From Candidatus Saccharimonadota bacterium (GTDB lineage Bacteria > Patescibacteriota > Saccharimonadia > Saccharimonadales > Saccharimonadaceae): a DNA stretch of 64,000 bases. Below are positions 1 through 7,853 of the stretch, in pieces. Position numbers and translations under genes: made by a program. The stretch is taken from assembly GCA_017524405.1 (NCBI GenBank), contig JAFWSJ010000014.1:129623-193622 (forward strand), given 5' to 3'. How positions within the stretch are numbered: position 1 is the first letter of the stretch; each line of letters starts with the position of its first letter. The notes beneath the pieces were generated by a model. That model was not told the DNA's origin. It worked only from the letters and a program-made list of their open reading frames with translations, and made no database searches.

Positions 1-16
1 CGCGCTTCATGCTCAT
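1..16 (-). CDS. start of gene after parA, probably parB (cut by window edge)
   Basis: Only the first five codons (M-S-M-K-R) are visible. The ATG overlaps the TGA stop of parA in an ATGA arrangement, the usual translationally coupled layout of parA-parB pairs. The ParB identity is inferred from position alone; nothing in five residues can confirm it. Confidence 0.35.
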
Positions 17-792
17 TTTGTGCGCTCCAAAACCTCGTCTGCGAGAGATTTATAGGCTTTCGCGCCCTTGCTAAAGCGGTCATACATGCCGATTGGCACG
101 CCATGACTTGGCGCCTCAGCGAGGCGAACATTGCGTGGGATCTGAGTATCAAATACTTTGTCTTTGAAGTAGCCCTTAATCTTCGCGAGAACATCGGAGC
201 TAAGCGTCGTCCTCTTGTCGTACATCGTAGCAAGCACACCGAGGAGTTTGAGCTTCGGGTTGATGCCCTTCTTGATATCATTGACGGTATGAAGGAGATC
301 TGCGACACCCTGGAGTGCGAAGAACTCGGTCTGTACTGGAAGCAAGAGATAATTCGCAGCGGCCATACCATTCACCGTTAGGAGTGAAAGGCTTGGCTGG
401 CTATCGATGATGATGTAGTCATAGTCTTTGGCGACGCTGGCAACGGCACGCTTCAAGACGAAGAACTTGTCTGGGCTCTCTAAGCCACCCATGCTAACCT
501 CGGCATCAGCGAGCTCTACGGTAGTAGGGGCGACGAAGAGCTTCTTACACTTCTTCTTGTCCGGTTGGACGATGACGTCCTTTAGCTCGACTTCGCCAAG
601 CATCACGCCCACGATGGTCTTCATCGAATCCTTCTGATCAATACCTAGACCAGAGGTCGCGTTGCCCTGTGGATCAAAATCAATGAGGAGTGTCTTTTTG
701 CCGGCCTTCGCCAAATAAAAAGCAAGATTTACAGAGGTCGTCGTTTTACCAACACCTCCTTTTTGATTCGTAATCGTGATGACCTTTGCCAT
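13..792 (-). CDS. parA: ParA/Soj family chromosome-partitioning ATPase
   Basis: Deviant Walker-type ATPase that normally works with ParB bound at parS sites to segregate the chromosome origin. The 259-residue length is typical of chromosomal Soj. The deviant Walker A KGGVGKTT is at residues 11-18, the A' segment LLIDFDPQGNAT at about 35-46, and a Walker B region YDYIIIDSQPSL at about 125-136. A TAGAAT hexamer lies 6 nt before the ATG with no Shine-Dalgarno, so the transcript is probably leaderless. The TGA stop overlaps the next start (ATGA), suggesting coupling to parB. The gene follows a Mur-ligase-like gene on the same strand. Family assignment is secure; the chromosomal role is inferred. 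Confidence 0.95.
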   Translation of the reverse strand: MAKVITITNQKGGVGKTTTSVNLAFYLAKAGKKTLLIDFDPQGNATSGLGIDQKDSMKTIVGVMLGEVELKDVIVQPDKKKCKKLFVAPTTVELADAEVSMGGLESPDKFFVLKRAVASVAKDYDYIIIDSQPSLSLLTVNGMAAANYLLLPVQTEFFALQGVADLLHTVNDIKKGINPKLKLLGVLATMYDKRTTLSSDVLAKIKGYFKDKVFDTQIPRNVRLAEAPSHGVPIGMYDRFSKGAKAYKSLADEVLERTK

Positions 793-798
793 ATATCT

Positions 799-804
799 AT
801 TCTA
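799..804 (-). promoter_or_regulatory. -10 element of parA (leaderless type)
   Basis: TAGAAT lies 6 nt before the parA ATG, so transcription should begin at or next to the start codon. No clear -35 box. Confidence 0.55.
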
Positions 805-1749
805 CCACAAGTAAGAGTCGATTATCTCAGGAATCGGAATCTCGAGCAGCACTAGGCAGTTTTCATCGAGACGCTGGCCAAGATGATTGATGAGGTCGAT
901 ATCTTCCTTGAAGAATTTTACCTTCGGATTTACTTCGCGCGTAGCCTTGCCACCAAGGATGAGAACTTCGGAGACCATGTCATAGTTGAGGTTCGCAAGC
1001 TTCCTAACATCATCGGTAACGACGATGCGATCTGGTGCCTGGATGCTATAGAGCGCCTGCATGCCGTATTTCAAAGAGGTAGCGGAAGTCGAAGCGGAAT
1101 CATCGAGGATGATTGCGTTATGCAAACCCTTTGCTGGGGACATACGGCCATGAACTGGGCGAATGTTATCGATGCCGTCCTTGATGCGTTCGTCGTCGAT
1201 CTGAAAGAGTTGCGCAATAGCGAACGCCATCACGACTGGGCGAAGGTTATGCTCGCCGATCAGTTTGACGGTTGCCGGGAAATGGTGGCGATCGAGGTCG
1301 ACAATGTCGCCCTTCTGGCCATCGAGACCGGAATCATGGAGCTCAAAGTAGTAATCCGCTGGTAAATCGTCGCCATAGGTGGTGAGATTTGGATTTTGGA
1401 GATACTTCGCATATTGCTGCGGAACGTCGCAATAGTTCACGAGTACGTGACGAGCGCGGTTCGCGAGCGCGAAGAAACCCTTCGCCTCCTCATCCGACTC
1501 GCAGCTCGTAACCACTACGATGTCCGGCCGAATGTCTGGAAATTGCGACATCGAATTATAGTCGAGAAGCACGACATCTGGATCAGCATCGCGGTTCACG
1601 CCCATCGTAACAGTGAGGGCCTGACCGAGAATCATGCCGATACAGCGAATCGCGGACTTGCGGCCAAAAGAGCCAGCAATCACGATGGTCTTGATCTGAG
1701 GATTGCGACGGAAATAACGCTCAATGCGACTTTTTGAGTCGAAAATCAT
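802..1749 (-). CDS. Mur-ligase-like protein with altered P-loop
   Basis: 315-residue soluble protein resembling the central and C-terminal parts of Mur ligases (ATP-dependent amide-forming enzymes of peptidoglycan precursor synthesis). Seen: an early P-loop-like segment GSFGRKSAIRC at about residues 26-36, differing from the Mur consensus GTxGKT/S by an inserted Arg; a Mur-like run GEHNLRPVVMAFAIAQ near 165-180; and a C-terminal segment IILDDSASTSATSLKYGMQAL like the Mur D-S/D-Y-A-H-x-P region but lacking the usual His-Pro. It is much shorter than MurC-F (about 450). It starts directly after the TAG of the DUF308-like gene and sits 9 nt upstream of parA. It may be a non-canonical ligase or one that has lost normal catalysis; the substrate cannot be told from sequence. 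Confidence 0.6.
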   Translation of the reverse strand: MIFDSKSRIERYFRRNPQIKTIVIAGSFGRKSAIRCIGMILGQALTVTMGVNRDADPDVVLLDYNSMSQFPDIRPDIVVVTSCESDEEAKGFFALANRARHVLVNYCDVPQQYAKYLQNPNLTTYGDDLPADYYFELHDSGLDGQKGDIVDLDRHHFPATVKLIGEHNLRPVVMAFAIAQLFQIDDERIKDGIDNIRPVHGRMSPAKGLHNAIILDDSASTSATSLKYGMQALYSIQAPDRIVVTDDVRKLANLNYDMVSEVLILGGKATREVNPKVKFFKEDIDLINHLGQRLDENCLVLLEIPIPEIIDSYLW

Positions 1750-2364
1750 CTATTTCTTTGCCTTTCTGGCAGCCTTGCGGGCAGCTTTTGCGGCAAGAAT
1801 TTCGTCCTTCGAATGAATGCCGAAGAAGAGGTCGGTAATACCATTAATCATGAGATAAGTACCGAAGAGCTGAATATGTGCGCCCTGGCCGAGTTCGGTG
1901 CCGCCGAACATTACAAAGGAGACGATGGCGCCAAGCATACCATTGACGATCCACATGAAGCGGTCGGTCATGTTGCTGAAGCTCATGAAGCCCATAAGAA
2001 TCGTAACGACCGATGCGAAGAGGACATAACCGGCGAGCAAGATAATGCGTACCCAGATGAGATCTTCGGTTGGCATGCCAGGGTTGAAGGTCCAGAGCAA
2101 TGCGATGGCGATCGAAAGCTCAATGATACCGAGCACGAGCGGGAAACCCCAGTTGTGCGAGCGGGATTGGCGATAAATCACGTTGGCAACCTCGATAAAG
2201 GCGAGACCAAACATGGTCCAGCCAGCGATTTGAGTTAATAGCGAAATAGAATTGTCGCCTGTCGGGGCGAACATAAGGCAGAGGCCTGCCACAATAGAAA
2301 TCGCACCCTTCAGAGCAAATGTCAACCAGTGACTTTCAATGAATTTTTTTGTAGTTTTACTCAC
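1750..2364 (-). CDS. DUF308/HdeD-like multispanning membrane protein
   Basis: 204 residues with about five or six hydrophobic helices, a GxxxIxxGxxxLxxP-like first segment (ALKGAISIVAGLCLMFAP, about residues 17-34) and a strongly basic C-terminal tail ending AARKAARKAKK. This resembles the HdeD/DUF308 family, whose molecular role is poorly defined. The start is GTG (plus-strand CAC at 2362-2364) preceded by AAGGAG with a 9-nt spacer, and a TTGCAA-N17-TATTCT promoter lies upstream. It probably begins the DUF308-like/Mur-like transcript. Function not assigned. Confidence 0.6.
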   Translation of the reverse strand: MSKTTKKFIESHWLTFALKGAISIVAGLCLMFAPTGDNSISLLTQIAGWTMFGLAFIEVANVIYRQSRSHNWGFPLVLGIIELSIAIALLWTFNPGMPTEDLIWVRIILLAGYVLFASVVTILMGFMSFSNMTDRFMWIVNGMLGAIVSFVMFGGTELGQGAHIQLFGTYLMINGITDLFFGIHSKDEILAAKAARKAARKAKK

Positions 2365-2393
2365 TTGAAAAAGCTCCTTAAATTTCTAATTTA

Positions 2394-2422
2394 AGAATAT
2401 ATTAAACGTAAGCTTTTTGCAA
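2394..2422 (-). promoter_or_regulatory. promoter of the DUF308-like gene
   Basis: TTGCAA, 17-nt spacer, TATTCT on the minus strand, followed by a leader with an AAGGAG ribosome-binding site before the GTG start at 2364. Confidence 0.6.
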
Positions 2423-2433
2423 GGGTTCCACCA

Positions 2434-3453
2434 CTATACGTGACGGATTTTGGCGCGGAGTTTTTCGACCGCAAAATTGAGACGATATTTGGCCTTATTA
2501 ATGACGAGATCGTGGGCGTGGAGATACTTGAGCTCCTCGACGCCGAAGCTGCGCTTGAACTGGCTGACGCCATAGAAGCGGTGCTTGGTCTCATCGAGAC
2601 CAGTGATTCCCCAGAAATTGTAGCGTTTGATGCCAAGCGCACGCGCATCGCGCATGGCCTGCATATGGAGGAGCGGTGCACCGGAATATTGCGTGCCGAG
2701 CTGGGTCGAGACACCATAGTGATAGCTAGCCTCGTTGCCATAGAAAATCATGAAGTTCTGGGCGAGGATTTCGTCGCCGAGTTTCGCCGTGTAGAGTTTT
2801 ACCTGGCCATATTTGGCGAAGGCCTCGAACTGCTTCATGAGGAAGCTCTCTGAGAATTCGACGAACTTGTGGCGCTTCGCAGTTTCTAGCTCGATTTGAT
2901 AGAACTCGTGGATGTCCTTCGGATCTTCGCTGACACTAACCGTGATGTTATTTTTCTCGGCTTTGCGAATCTTGCGGCGAAGGCCTTGAGCGGCGCCGGC
3001 AAGGATTTCTTCTTCTGGTTTAGAAATATCAAGAATGCCAGCGAATTCAACCGAGAGATACATTGGGGCCGGCTTCAGGCCGAGGTCCTTAAATAGCTTG
3101 CGGTTCTTTTCGGTTTCCGTAATCTGCGGGCGAATGCGGACGAAAACGCAGCGGTTCTCTGCTGCCTGCTCTTCGATGTCGGCAAAGATCGCTTCGCGGA
3201 GAGACTTCTTGCTCCAATCCATGATCGGGCCGCCAGCAATCGCCATATAAGTGCCGCGCTTTGCGGTTTCAATCTGACCGACGTAGGCGGCAATGATTTT
3301 GTCGTCGTTATCTAGCGCAATACGGCGAACAACCTTCTTGCCGCGCGCTTCGTGGAAATCGCCCCAAGCCCAGGACTGCAGGAAATTTGCGTCCTCGTGA
3401 CTAGTGACGAATGCGTCCCATTGTTTCTGATTTTCTGCGTTTACGATTTTCAT
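2434..3453 (-). CDS. FemAB/FemX-family peptidoglycan interpeptide-bridge transferase (copy 1)
   Basis: Fem-family enzymes carry amino acids from aminoacyl-tRNA to the peptidoglycan stem peptide, building the cross-bridge in the cytoplasm. The 339 residues fit one tandem-GNAT Fem protein without the coiled-coil arm of S. aureus FemA. Signatures: NFLQSWAWGDFHEARG near the N-terminus, VFVRIRPQ at about 100-108, and the C-terminal GIKRYNFWGI...HRFYGVSQFKRSFG block common in FemX-like proteins. It overlaps the upstream paralogue by 4 nt (ATGA) and is the last gene of a tight operon. It clearly shares blocks with the neighbour, suggesting duplication. The amino acid transferred cannot be predicted. 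Confidence 0.85.
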   Translation of the reverse strand: MKIVNAENQKQWDAFVTSHEDANFLQSWAWGDFHEARGKKVVRRIALDNDDKIIAAYVGQIETAKRGTYMAIAGGPIMDWSKKSLREAIFADIEEQAAENRCVFVRIRPQITETEKNRKLFKDLGLKPAPMYLSVEFAGILDISKPEEEILAGAAQGLRRKIRKAEKNNITVSVSEDPKDIHEFYQIELETAKRHKFVEFSESFLMKQFEAFAKYGQVKLYTAKLGDEILAQNFMIFYGNEASYHYGVSTQLGTQYSGAPLLHMQAMRDARALGIKRYNFWGITGLDETKHRFYGVSQFKRSFGVEELKYLHAHDLVINKAKYRLNFAVEKLRAKIRHV

Positions 3454-4466
3454 AGATGGCGTTTCTTCTTTCGTGCTTTTTCGATAGTTGCGACTAGCTT
3501 GTAATGCATCGGCTTAACGACGATGTCGTGAGCTGGGAGGTAGGCGATCTGCTCGCCGCCAAAACCGGTCTTGAAGGTCGTGACGCCAGCGAAGCGATGA
3601 TGCGGCGAGTTTGGCGGAGCGATGCCGAAGAGATTGTAGCGCTTGATTCCGAGCCTCTTCGCGTCCCGCATAACCTTCCAAGTAAGCGCGTAGGCACCTG
3701 GGAGCTTGCGGCCTTCTGGTGTCGATGCGGCTTCATGGTAAATCGCCTCGGGCTCGGTCATAAGGATTAGGCCCTTGGCTAGGATCTGGTCGCCAAGTTT
3801 TGCGGTATAAATGCGCGCTTTGTCGCCGTAGACTTCGTGCTGGGCGAGAATGAGACTGCGCGGCGACGGAACGAAGCCCTGACGCTCGGCGGTTTTTAAC
3901 TGGAGATCATAGAAGTCGTTGAAAGACTTTTTGTCGGTCGTATAGTCGACCTCGATGCCGAGCTTCGCGGCGCGGCGAACTTCGTAGCGCGTTTGGCGGC
4001 GCATGTCAGCCATAAGCTCATCTTCGGATTTAGTGAGGTCGAGCATGACGGTATTGTCGGCATGGAGATGGAATGGCGCGAGTCTGAGCCCGAGCTTCTC
4101 AAATAATTTCTGATGTTTTTCGTTATTATCGATATTTGGGCGGATGCGGACGAATACGCATTTTTCTTCATTTGCGATACGTTTCAGCTCATCGATAAAG
4201 AAGCGGATCGGCTGGATCTTGCCTTCCCAATCGAGTACTGGGCCGGCCGGGATTTCCATGAAGCGACCGCGCTTAGCGTTCTTGACCACGACCATCGCCG
4301 AACCAATTAGTTTCTCACCGTCGAAGAGGCCGAGATAGCGAACCTTGAAGCCGTCGACTTCGTGCACTTTGCCCCAGTCTGCAGCCTGGAGAAAGTTGAG
4401 CTCTGGGTGCTCTTTCACTACAAATTTGTCGAGTGCTTCTGGCGCGATGTCTTTGACGGACAGCAT
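3450..4466 (-). CDS. FemAB/FemX-family peptidoglycan interpeptide-bridge transferase (copy 2)
   Basis: 338-residue paralogue of the following gene with the same order of blocks: NFLQAADWGKVHEVDG, GPVLDWEG, VFVRIRPN, and the C-terminal GIKRYNLFGI...HHRFAGVTTFKTGFGG. In organisms with two or more Fem enzymes each commonly adds a different bridge residue, so a two-residue bridge is plausible (inference). It overlaps the hydrolase upstream at a shared base and the second fem downstream by 4 nt, so the four genes 6414-2434 are very likely cotranscribed. Confidence 0.85.
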   Translation of the reverse strand: MLSVKDIAPEALDKFVVKEHPELNFLQAADWGKVHEVDGFKVRYLGLFDGEKLIGSAMVVVKNAKRGRFMEIPAGPVLDWEGKIQPIRFFIDELKRIANEEKCVFVRIRPNIDNNEKHQKLFEKLGLRLAPFHLHADNTVMLDLTKSEDELMADMRRQTRYEVRRAAKLGIEVDYTTDKKSFNDFYDLQLKTAERQGFVPSPRSLILAQHEVYGDKARIYTAKLGDQILAKGLILMTEPEAIYHEAASTPEGRKLPGAYALTWKVMRDAKRLGIKRYNLFGIAPPNSPHHRFAGVTTFKTGFGGEQIAYLPAHDIVVKPMHYKLVATIEKARKKKRHL

Positions 4467-5146
4467 TATTTGTCTCCTAGCTTCTTGAATTTATCGGCGA
4501 TTTCGTCGGCAAGCTCGCTGGTCGAGACGAGGTAGCGCGAGTGGCGCCAGCCGTCCTTGACGGTTAGCTCGGAACCCTTGATGAGCTCATGGATTTTCTT
4601 GCCCTGGCGAAGCGGCGTGATGTTATCGTCGGCCCCCCAAATAATCTGGGTCGGCGTCGTGACCTTCGCAATATCGAGCAGCTTGTCGGATTCAATCATG
4701 TTCGCGAGAGTCTGCTTCATGTTTTCTGGGGCGTTCTCGTAATCGCTGGCGCCGAGCACTTTGTGTACGATGCGGCGAGCAAATTTCGACTTTTTGAGCG
4801 GCGACAAAACTTTTGAGAGACCACGCGAAACGTCGCGCTTGGCAGACTTCTCATAATAGCCCGCAGAGTCGAGCAGAATAATACCCTTTAGATAATTCGG
4901 ATCTATGCTTAGGAGATTGAGTAAAATGCGGCCGCCATTACTATGGCCGAGCGCGATACTGCCCTTCGGTAGCTGTTCTTTTGCCCATTCAACGTAATCT
5001 TCAATAGTGTAGACTTTTTTCGATGGCTTGCCGAGGCCCGGCACGCGGAGCAATTCCGCCTCGATGCCTTGCGCCTTCAAATCCTTAATAACCTCGAGCC
5101 ATGGCTCTGGTTTGTAGGTCCAACCATGTAAAATATAAAGCTTCAT
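4466..5146 (-). CDS. alpha/beta-fold hydrolase
   Basis: 226-residue alpha/beta hydrolase. The N-terminus MKLYILHGWTYKPEPW gives the oxyanion-side HGW motif; the nucleophile elbow is GHSNGG (about residue 82-87); the acid lies in WGADDNITPL (about 170-179) and the catalytic His in GWRHSRYLV near the end. No signal peptide is seen, so it is probably cytoplasmic. Start and stop overlap both neighbours (TAATG type), placing it inside the Mur/Fem envelope operon. A role on a cell-wall or lipid precursor is suggested only by context; the substrate is unknown. Confidence 0.8.
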   Translation of the reverse strand: MKLYILHGWTYKPEPWLEVIKDLKAQGIEAELLRVPGLGKPSKKVYTIEDYVEWAKEQLPKGSIALGHSNGGRILLNLLSIDPNYLKGIILLDSAGYYEKSAKRDVSRGLSKVLSPLKKSKFARRIVHKVLGASDYENAPENMKQTLANMIESDKLLDIAKVTTPTQIIWGADDNITPLRQGKKIHELIKGSELTVKDGWRHSRYLVSTSELADEIADKFKKLGDK

Positions 5147-6414
5147 TATTCGAGCCCCCAGCTCGCGCGGCGCTTCTTGTGCGCGTCGTCCTGGCGAGCA
5201 AGCTTAGTGACGTCATCCGGATTCGCAAGGAGCTTCTCAACAATCCATTCGAGATATTGGCTACCCTTGAAGATAACGGTCTCCTTGCCAGTAAGATTCG
5301 CTTCGAGGAATTTGAGTGCCTGTTGTGGCTTATCAAAAGATTCGTAGTCGCATTTACCTTCGAGGAGCGGCGCGGTGTATTTCTTCGTGCGGCGACCGAT
5401 CATAATAATCTTCTCGACCTTCGTATCGAGGAGGAGCTGGGCGAGTTTCTTGTGTTCTTCGCCCTCAAGATTGCCCTGGTCAATAATATCGCCGATGACG
5501 AGCCACTTGTGCGACGCATGGAGTACCTTCACCATGTCGAGCACGGTCGTCATGCTGATAATGTGCGCGTTATAGCTAGAGTCGATAATCTTCACGCCCT
5601 TCTTGCCTTCGAGATAATTGCTGCGGCCCGGTGGCATATGGTAGCCCTTCAAGTCGGTCGTGACCTTCTGGCCGAGATAGTCCATGAGCTTATCGAGCAT
5701 GAGGAGCTGGACTGTCACGTCGCGCGGCATCGGATCATGGAATTCATATTTGCGGTTACCGATTTCGAAGGTAGCGCGGTCTGGATAGGCTTCATATTTT
5801 TTGAGCTTGTTCGTGTCGACTGCAACAACTTCGGCCTTGATGCCTTCGCAATGCTCACGCATCGATTCGTTTGCGCCGTCAATCAAGACAAGCTTCTTGG
5901 TACTAGCCGGGATGGTTGCGAATTCGTGCGCAATCGCCTCGTCGATATTGATAAAGCGGCCAGATTTGACCTCGTTTTCATAGAAAACCGCGTGAGAGCG
6001 GCCGAGGCTCACCCAGAGCGAAACCTCAGGCTTCAACCACTTTGCAACAAACTCGGCTTCGTGCGGGCGTTCACCGTCGCATTCAACCATATAGAATTTC
6101 TCGTGGCGGCGGTAGAAAAACGCACGGAACGGCGTCTGGAAAATCAGCGAGAACCAATGAAGCTTGCTGCCCGTAATGCCGCGCTGGCCGAGGATATCGA
6201 AAGCGATACCGAAGGCCGAGTTCGCATCGTGCGAGTAGTGCGCCTTCTCGCCGAGCTGGCTTTCGATGAGATTAAGCATTGTGGTTTTGCCAGCGGAACC
6301 GGTCACGATGATGATGCGCGGATGCCAGCGCTTTAGAGAGATATTCGCAAAAAATTTGAAGTAGCCAGCGGCCACAAAATAGAATTTTTTCTTCAGTTTA
6401 GAGACAATTGTCAT
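5146..6414 (-). CDS. Mur ligase family protein (MurF-like) with N-terminal hydrophobic segment
   Basis: 422-residue Mur-ligase-like protein. The P-loop IVTGSAGKTT is canonical (about residues 35-44), followed by a central domain with ECDGERPHEAEF and a C-terminal domain beginning PPGRSNYLEGKKGVKIIDSSYNAH, which fits the Mur D-x-Y-N-A-x pattern. The N-terminus has a short amphipathic/hydrophobic stretch (KKKFYFVAAGYFKFF), so membrane association is possible. It is first in the operon with hydrolase and two Fem genes, after a TATAAT 8 nt before the ATG (leaderless type). It could be a secondary Mur ligase rather than the essential MurF, since it sits outside a dcw cluster and the UDP-MurNAc domain is not obvious. 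Confidence 0.75.
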   Translation of the reverse strand: MTIVSKLKKKFYFVAAGYFKFFANISLKRWHPRIIIVTGSAGKTTMLNLIESQLGEKAHYSHDANSAFGIAFDILGQRGITGSKLHWFSLIFQTPFRAFFYRRHEKFYMVECDGERPHEAEFVAKWLKPEVSLWVSLGRSHAVFYENEVKSGRFINIDEAIAHEFATIPASTKKLVLIDGANESMREHCEGIKAEVVAVDTNKLKKYEAYPDRATFEIGNRKYEFHDPMPRDVTVQLLMLDKLMDYLGQKVTTDLKGYHMPPGRSNYLEGKKGVKIIDSSYNAHIISMTTVLDMVKVLHASHKWLVIGDIIDQGNLEGEEHKKLAQLLLDTKVEKIIMIGRRTKKYTAPLLEGKCDYESFDKPQQALKFLEANLTGKETVIFKGSQYLEWIVEKLLANPDDVTKLARQDDAHKKRRASWGLE

Positions 6415-6422
6415 GTAGGTAT

Positions 6423-6428
6423 ATTATA
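6423..6428 (-). promoter_or_regulatory. -10 element of the Mur/hydrolase/Fem operon (leaderless type)
   Basis: TATAAT 8 nt upstream of the ATG at 6414; no Shine-Dalgarno in between. Confidence 0.6.
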
Positions 6429-6457
6429 CCATACCGTTATGCTTTTCGCCCCTTCTA

Positions 6458-6486
6458 TTGACTATCTACATATTTTATTGTAAAAT
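6458..6486 (+). promoter_or_regulatory. promoter of the HhH-repeat protein gene
   Basis: TTGACT, 17-nt spacer, TAAAAT. The leader (about 40 nt) contains TTGTACCTTA at 6494-6503 and a GGGAGGA ribosome-binding site. Confidence 0.75.
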
Positions 6487-6533
6487 AGTATTATTGTACC
6501 TTAAAACCATGGCTTTTTGACGGGAGGAAGAAA

Positions 6534-7211
6534 ATGAAAAAGACAATTGACCCAAATTACCTAAAAAAATGGCTGGAGGACCATCCGGATGTCGACGCGA
6601 AGAACTTGTACGCCTTAACAAAACTGCGCGACGAATACAAGACGGGGGTCAAGGTTTGCGAAGCCCTGATGCAACTCGCCAGGGAAAATCCGGCTGCCGG
6701 CGAAAACCCCATGGACGTCACTATCGTGTCAATCGTGAACCTGAAGTATCACACGAAAGGACGTCTTGCGGAGACATTATCTGCCACGACTTTTGGCAAA
6801 ATCGCCGCCGAAAACGTGACAATTCGCAACCTCATCGAGTCCGTGCACGATTTGTCGACATTGCCTGCACTTACCCGCAGCAGCTATACGCCCATGTTCT
6901 CCCCCGGAGTCGTTGAAAAAATCAAGTCTGTGCTCAAGAAAGACTACGACATCGACTACGACGCAGAACATGCGAATTTTCTCGCGCAGCATACTGGACT
7001 TTCGGCCTTTATCTGGTCGCTCGACATTCCCGAGTGGCCGCGCAACTCTATCGTCAGGGCTCTTGGCAGCCATAACGCGACGCTGAGAGATTTGCTAATG
7101 TCGCGAAAGGATCTTCGCGACATTAGTGGTATAGGCATCGAGACCGAGAAAAAGTTGCTGAGCTGCTTCCAGGATGCAGGCGTCGACTATCACGAATTCA
7201 GGAATAACTAA
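6534..7211 (+). CDS. hypothetical protein with alphaCTD-like helix-hairpin-helix repeats
   Basis: 225 residues, soluble, no signal peptide. The C-terminal quarter (about 165-222) has the pattern of the RNA polymerase alpha C-terminal domain: a Leu-rich helix (LDIPEWPRNSIVRAL), T-x-x-DLL, then DLRDISGIGIETEKKLL as the helix-hairpin-helix with GIG turn. A weaker, similar pattern occurs at about 85-120 (TIRNLIES, DLSTLPALT). Such modules bind DNA or protein, so a nucleic-acid or RNA polymerase partner is possible, but this is inference. The gene stands alone with a strong promoter, a GGGAGGAAG ribosome-binding site and its own terminator. Confidence 0.6.
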   Translation: MKKTIDPNYLKKWLEDHPDVDAKNLYALTKLRDEYKTGVKVCEALMQLARENPAAGENPMDVTIVSIVNLKYHTKGRLAETLSATTFGKIAAENVTIRNLIESVHDLSTLPALTRSSYTPMFSPGVVEKIKSVLKKDYDIDYDAEHANFLAQHTGLSAFIWSLDIPEWPRNSIVRALGSHNATLRDLLMSRKDLRDISGIGIETEKKLLSCFQDAGVDYHEFRNN

Positions 7212-7223
7212 AGCCAGGTTAGG

Positions 7224-7252
7224 AAAGGCCGTTCATATCGGGCGGCCTTTTT
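7224..7252 (+). terminator. intrinsic terminator after the HhH-repeat gene
   Basis: AAAGGCCG / CGGCCTTT stem followed by T residues, 13 nt after the stop codon. Confidence 0.8.
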
Positions 7253-7265
7253 CGTGCTTTTTTGA

Positions 7266-7271
7266 TAGAAT
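7266..7271 (+). promoter_or_regulatory. -10 element of the YgjV-like gene (leaderless type)
   Basis: TAGAAT, then ATAAGC, then ATG. The ATAAGC initial sequence recurs in front of hrcA, ftsK and the D-hydroxyacid dehydrogenase. Confidence 0.55.
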
Positions 7272-7277
7272 ATAAGC

Positions 7278-7853
7278 ATGAACATTGAACTTACTCCGGC
7301 ATACATTTGGTCGCAAGTTTTCACGATCATCATGTATATCATTTTGATGATTTGTTACCAGCTTAAAAAGCGAAAAAGTATTCTCGTCGCGAGCATTATT
7401 GCGCTGCTCTGCAATATGGCGGCCTGCATTCTGCTTCAAGCCTGGACCGGACTCGCAATGTGCGTCATCGCGCTCTTCCGCAACCTATACTCATACTGGG
7501 ACGAGTCAGTTCATCCTGGTCAGACTAAGATTACGACACGCGATACAGTTATTTTAATCGTGGTCTACATCGCCATGATTTTGGTTTCTATCCCGACCTA
7601 TGACGGCTTCTTGAGCCTGATGTCCGTATTCGCAACGATGTCCTACACCTATTCGATTTGGCAGAAGAACACGCTGGTCTACAAGTTTATGGGCGTGCCG
7701 GTGGGCATTCTCTGGATTATCTATAACGCATTTGTCGGGTCGTTCTTCGGCGTGACGCTCGAAGCCGTGCTCTGCGTTGCTTCTCTCATCGGTTTTATCG
7801 TCGCATTGAGGGCGAAGAAAAATGGAAAACGACACAAGAAATCTCATCGATAA
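7278..7853 (+). CDS. YgjV-like inner-membrane protein
   Basis: 191 residues with about six hydrophobic helices. The N-terminal half (about 15-75) has the YgjV-family look: two membrane spans, basic LKKRKSILV loop, then CNMAACILLQAWTGLAMCVIALFRNLYSYW. YgjV-family proteins (PF10688) lack a defined biochemical role. The basic C-terminus KKNGKRHKKSHR is encoded by the 32 nt that overlap the start of the downstream methyltransferase gene. No Shine-Dalgarno; probably leaderless. Confidence 0.65.
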   Translation: MNIELTPAYIWSQVFTIIMYIILMICYQLKKRKSILVASIIALLCNMAACILLQAWTGLAMCVIALFRNLYSYWDESVHPGQTKITTRDTVILIVVYIAMILVSIPTYDGFLSLMSVFATMSYTYSIWQKNTLVYKFMGVPVGILWIIYNAFVGSFFGVTLEAVLCVASLIGFIVALRAKKNGKRHKKSHR

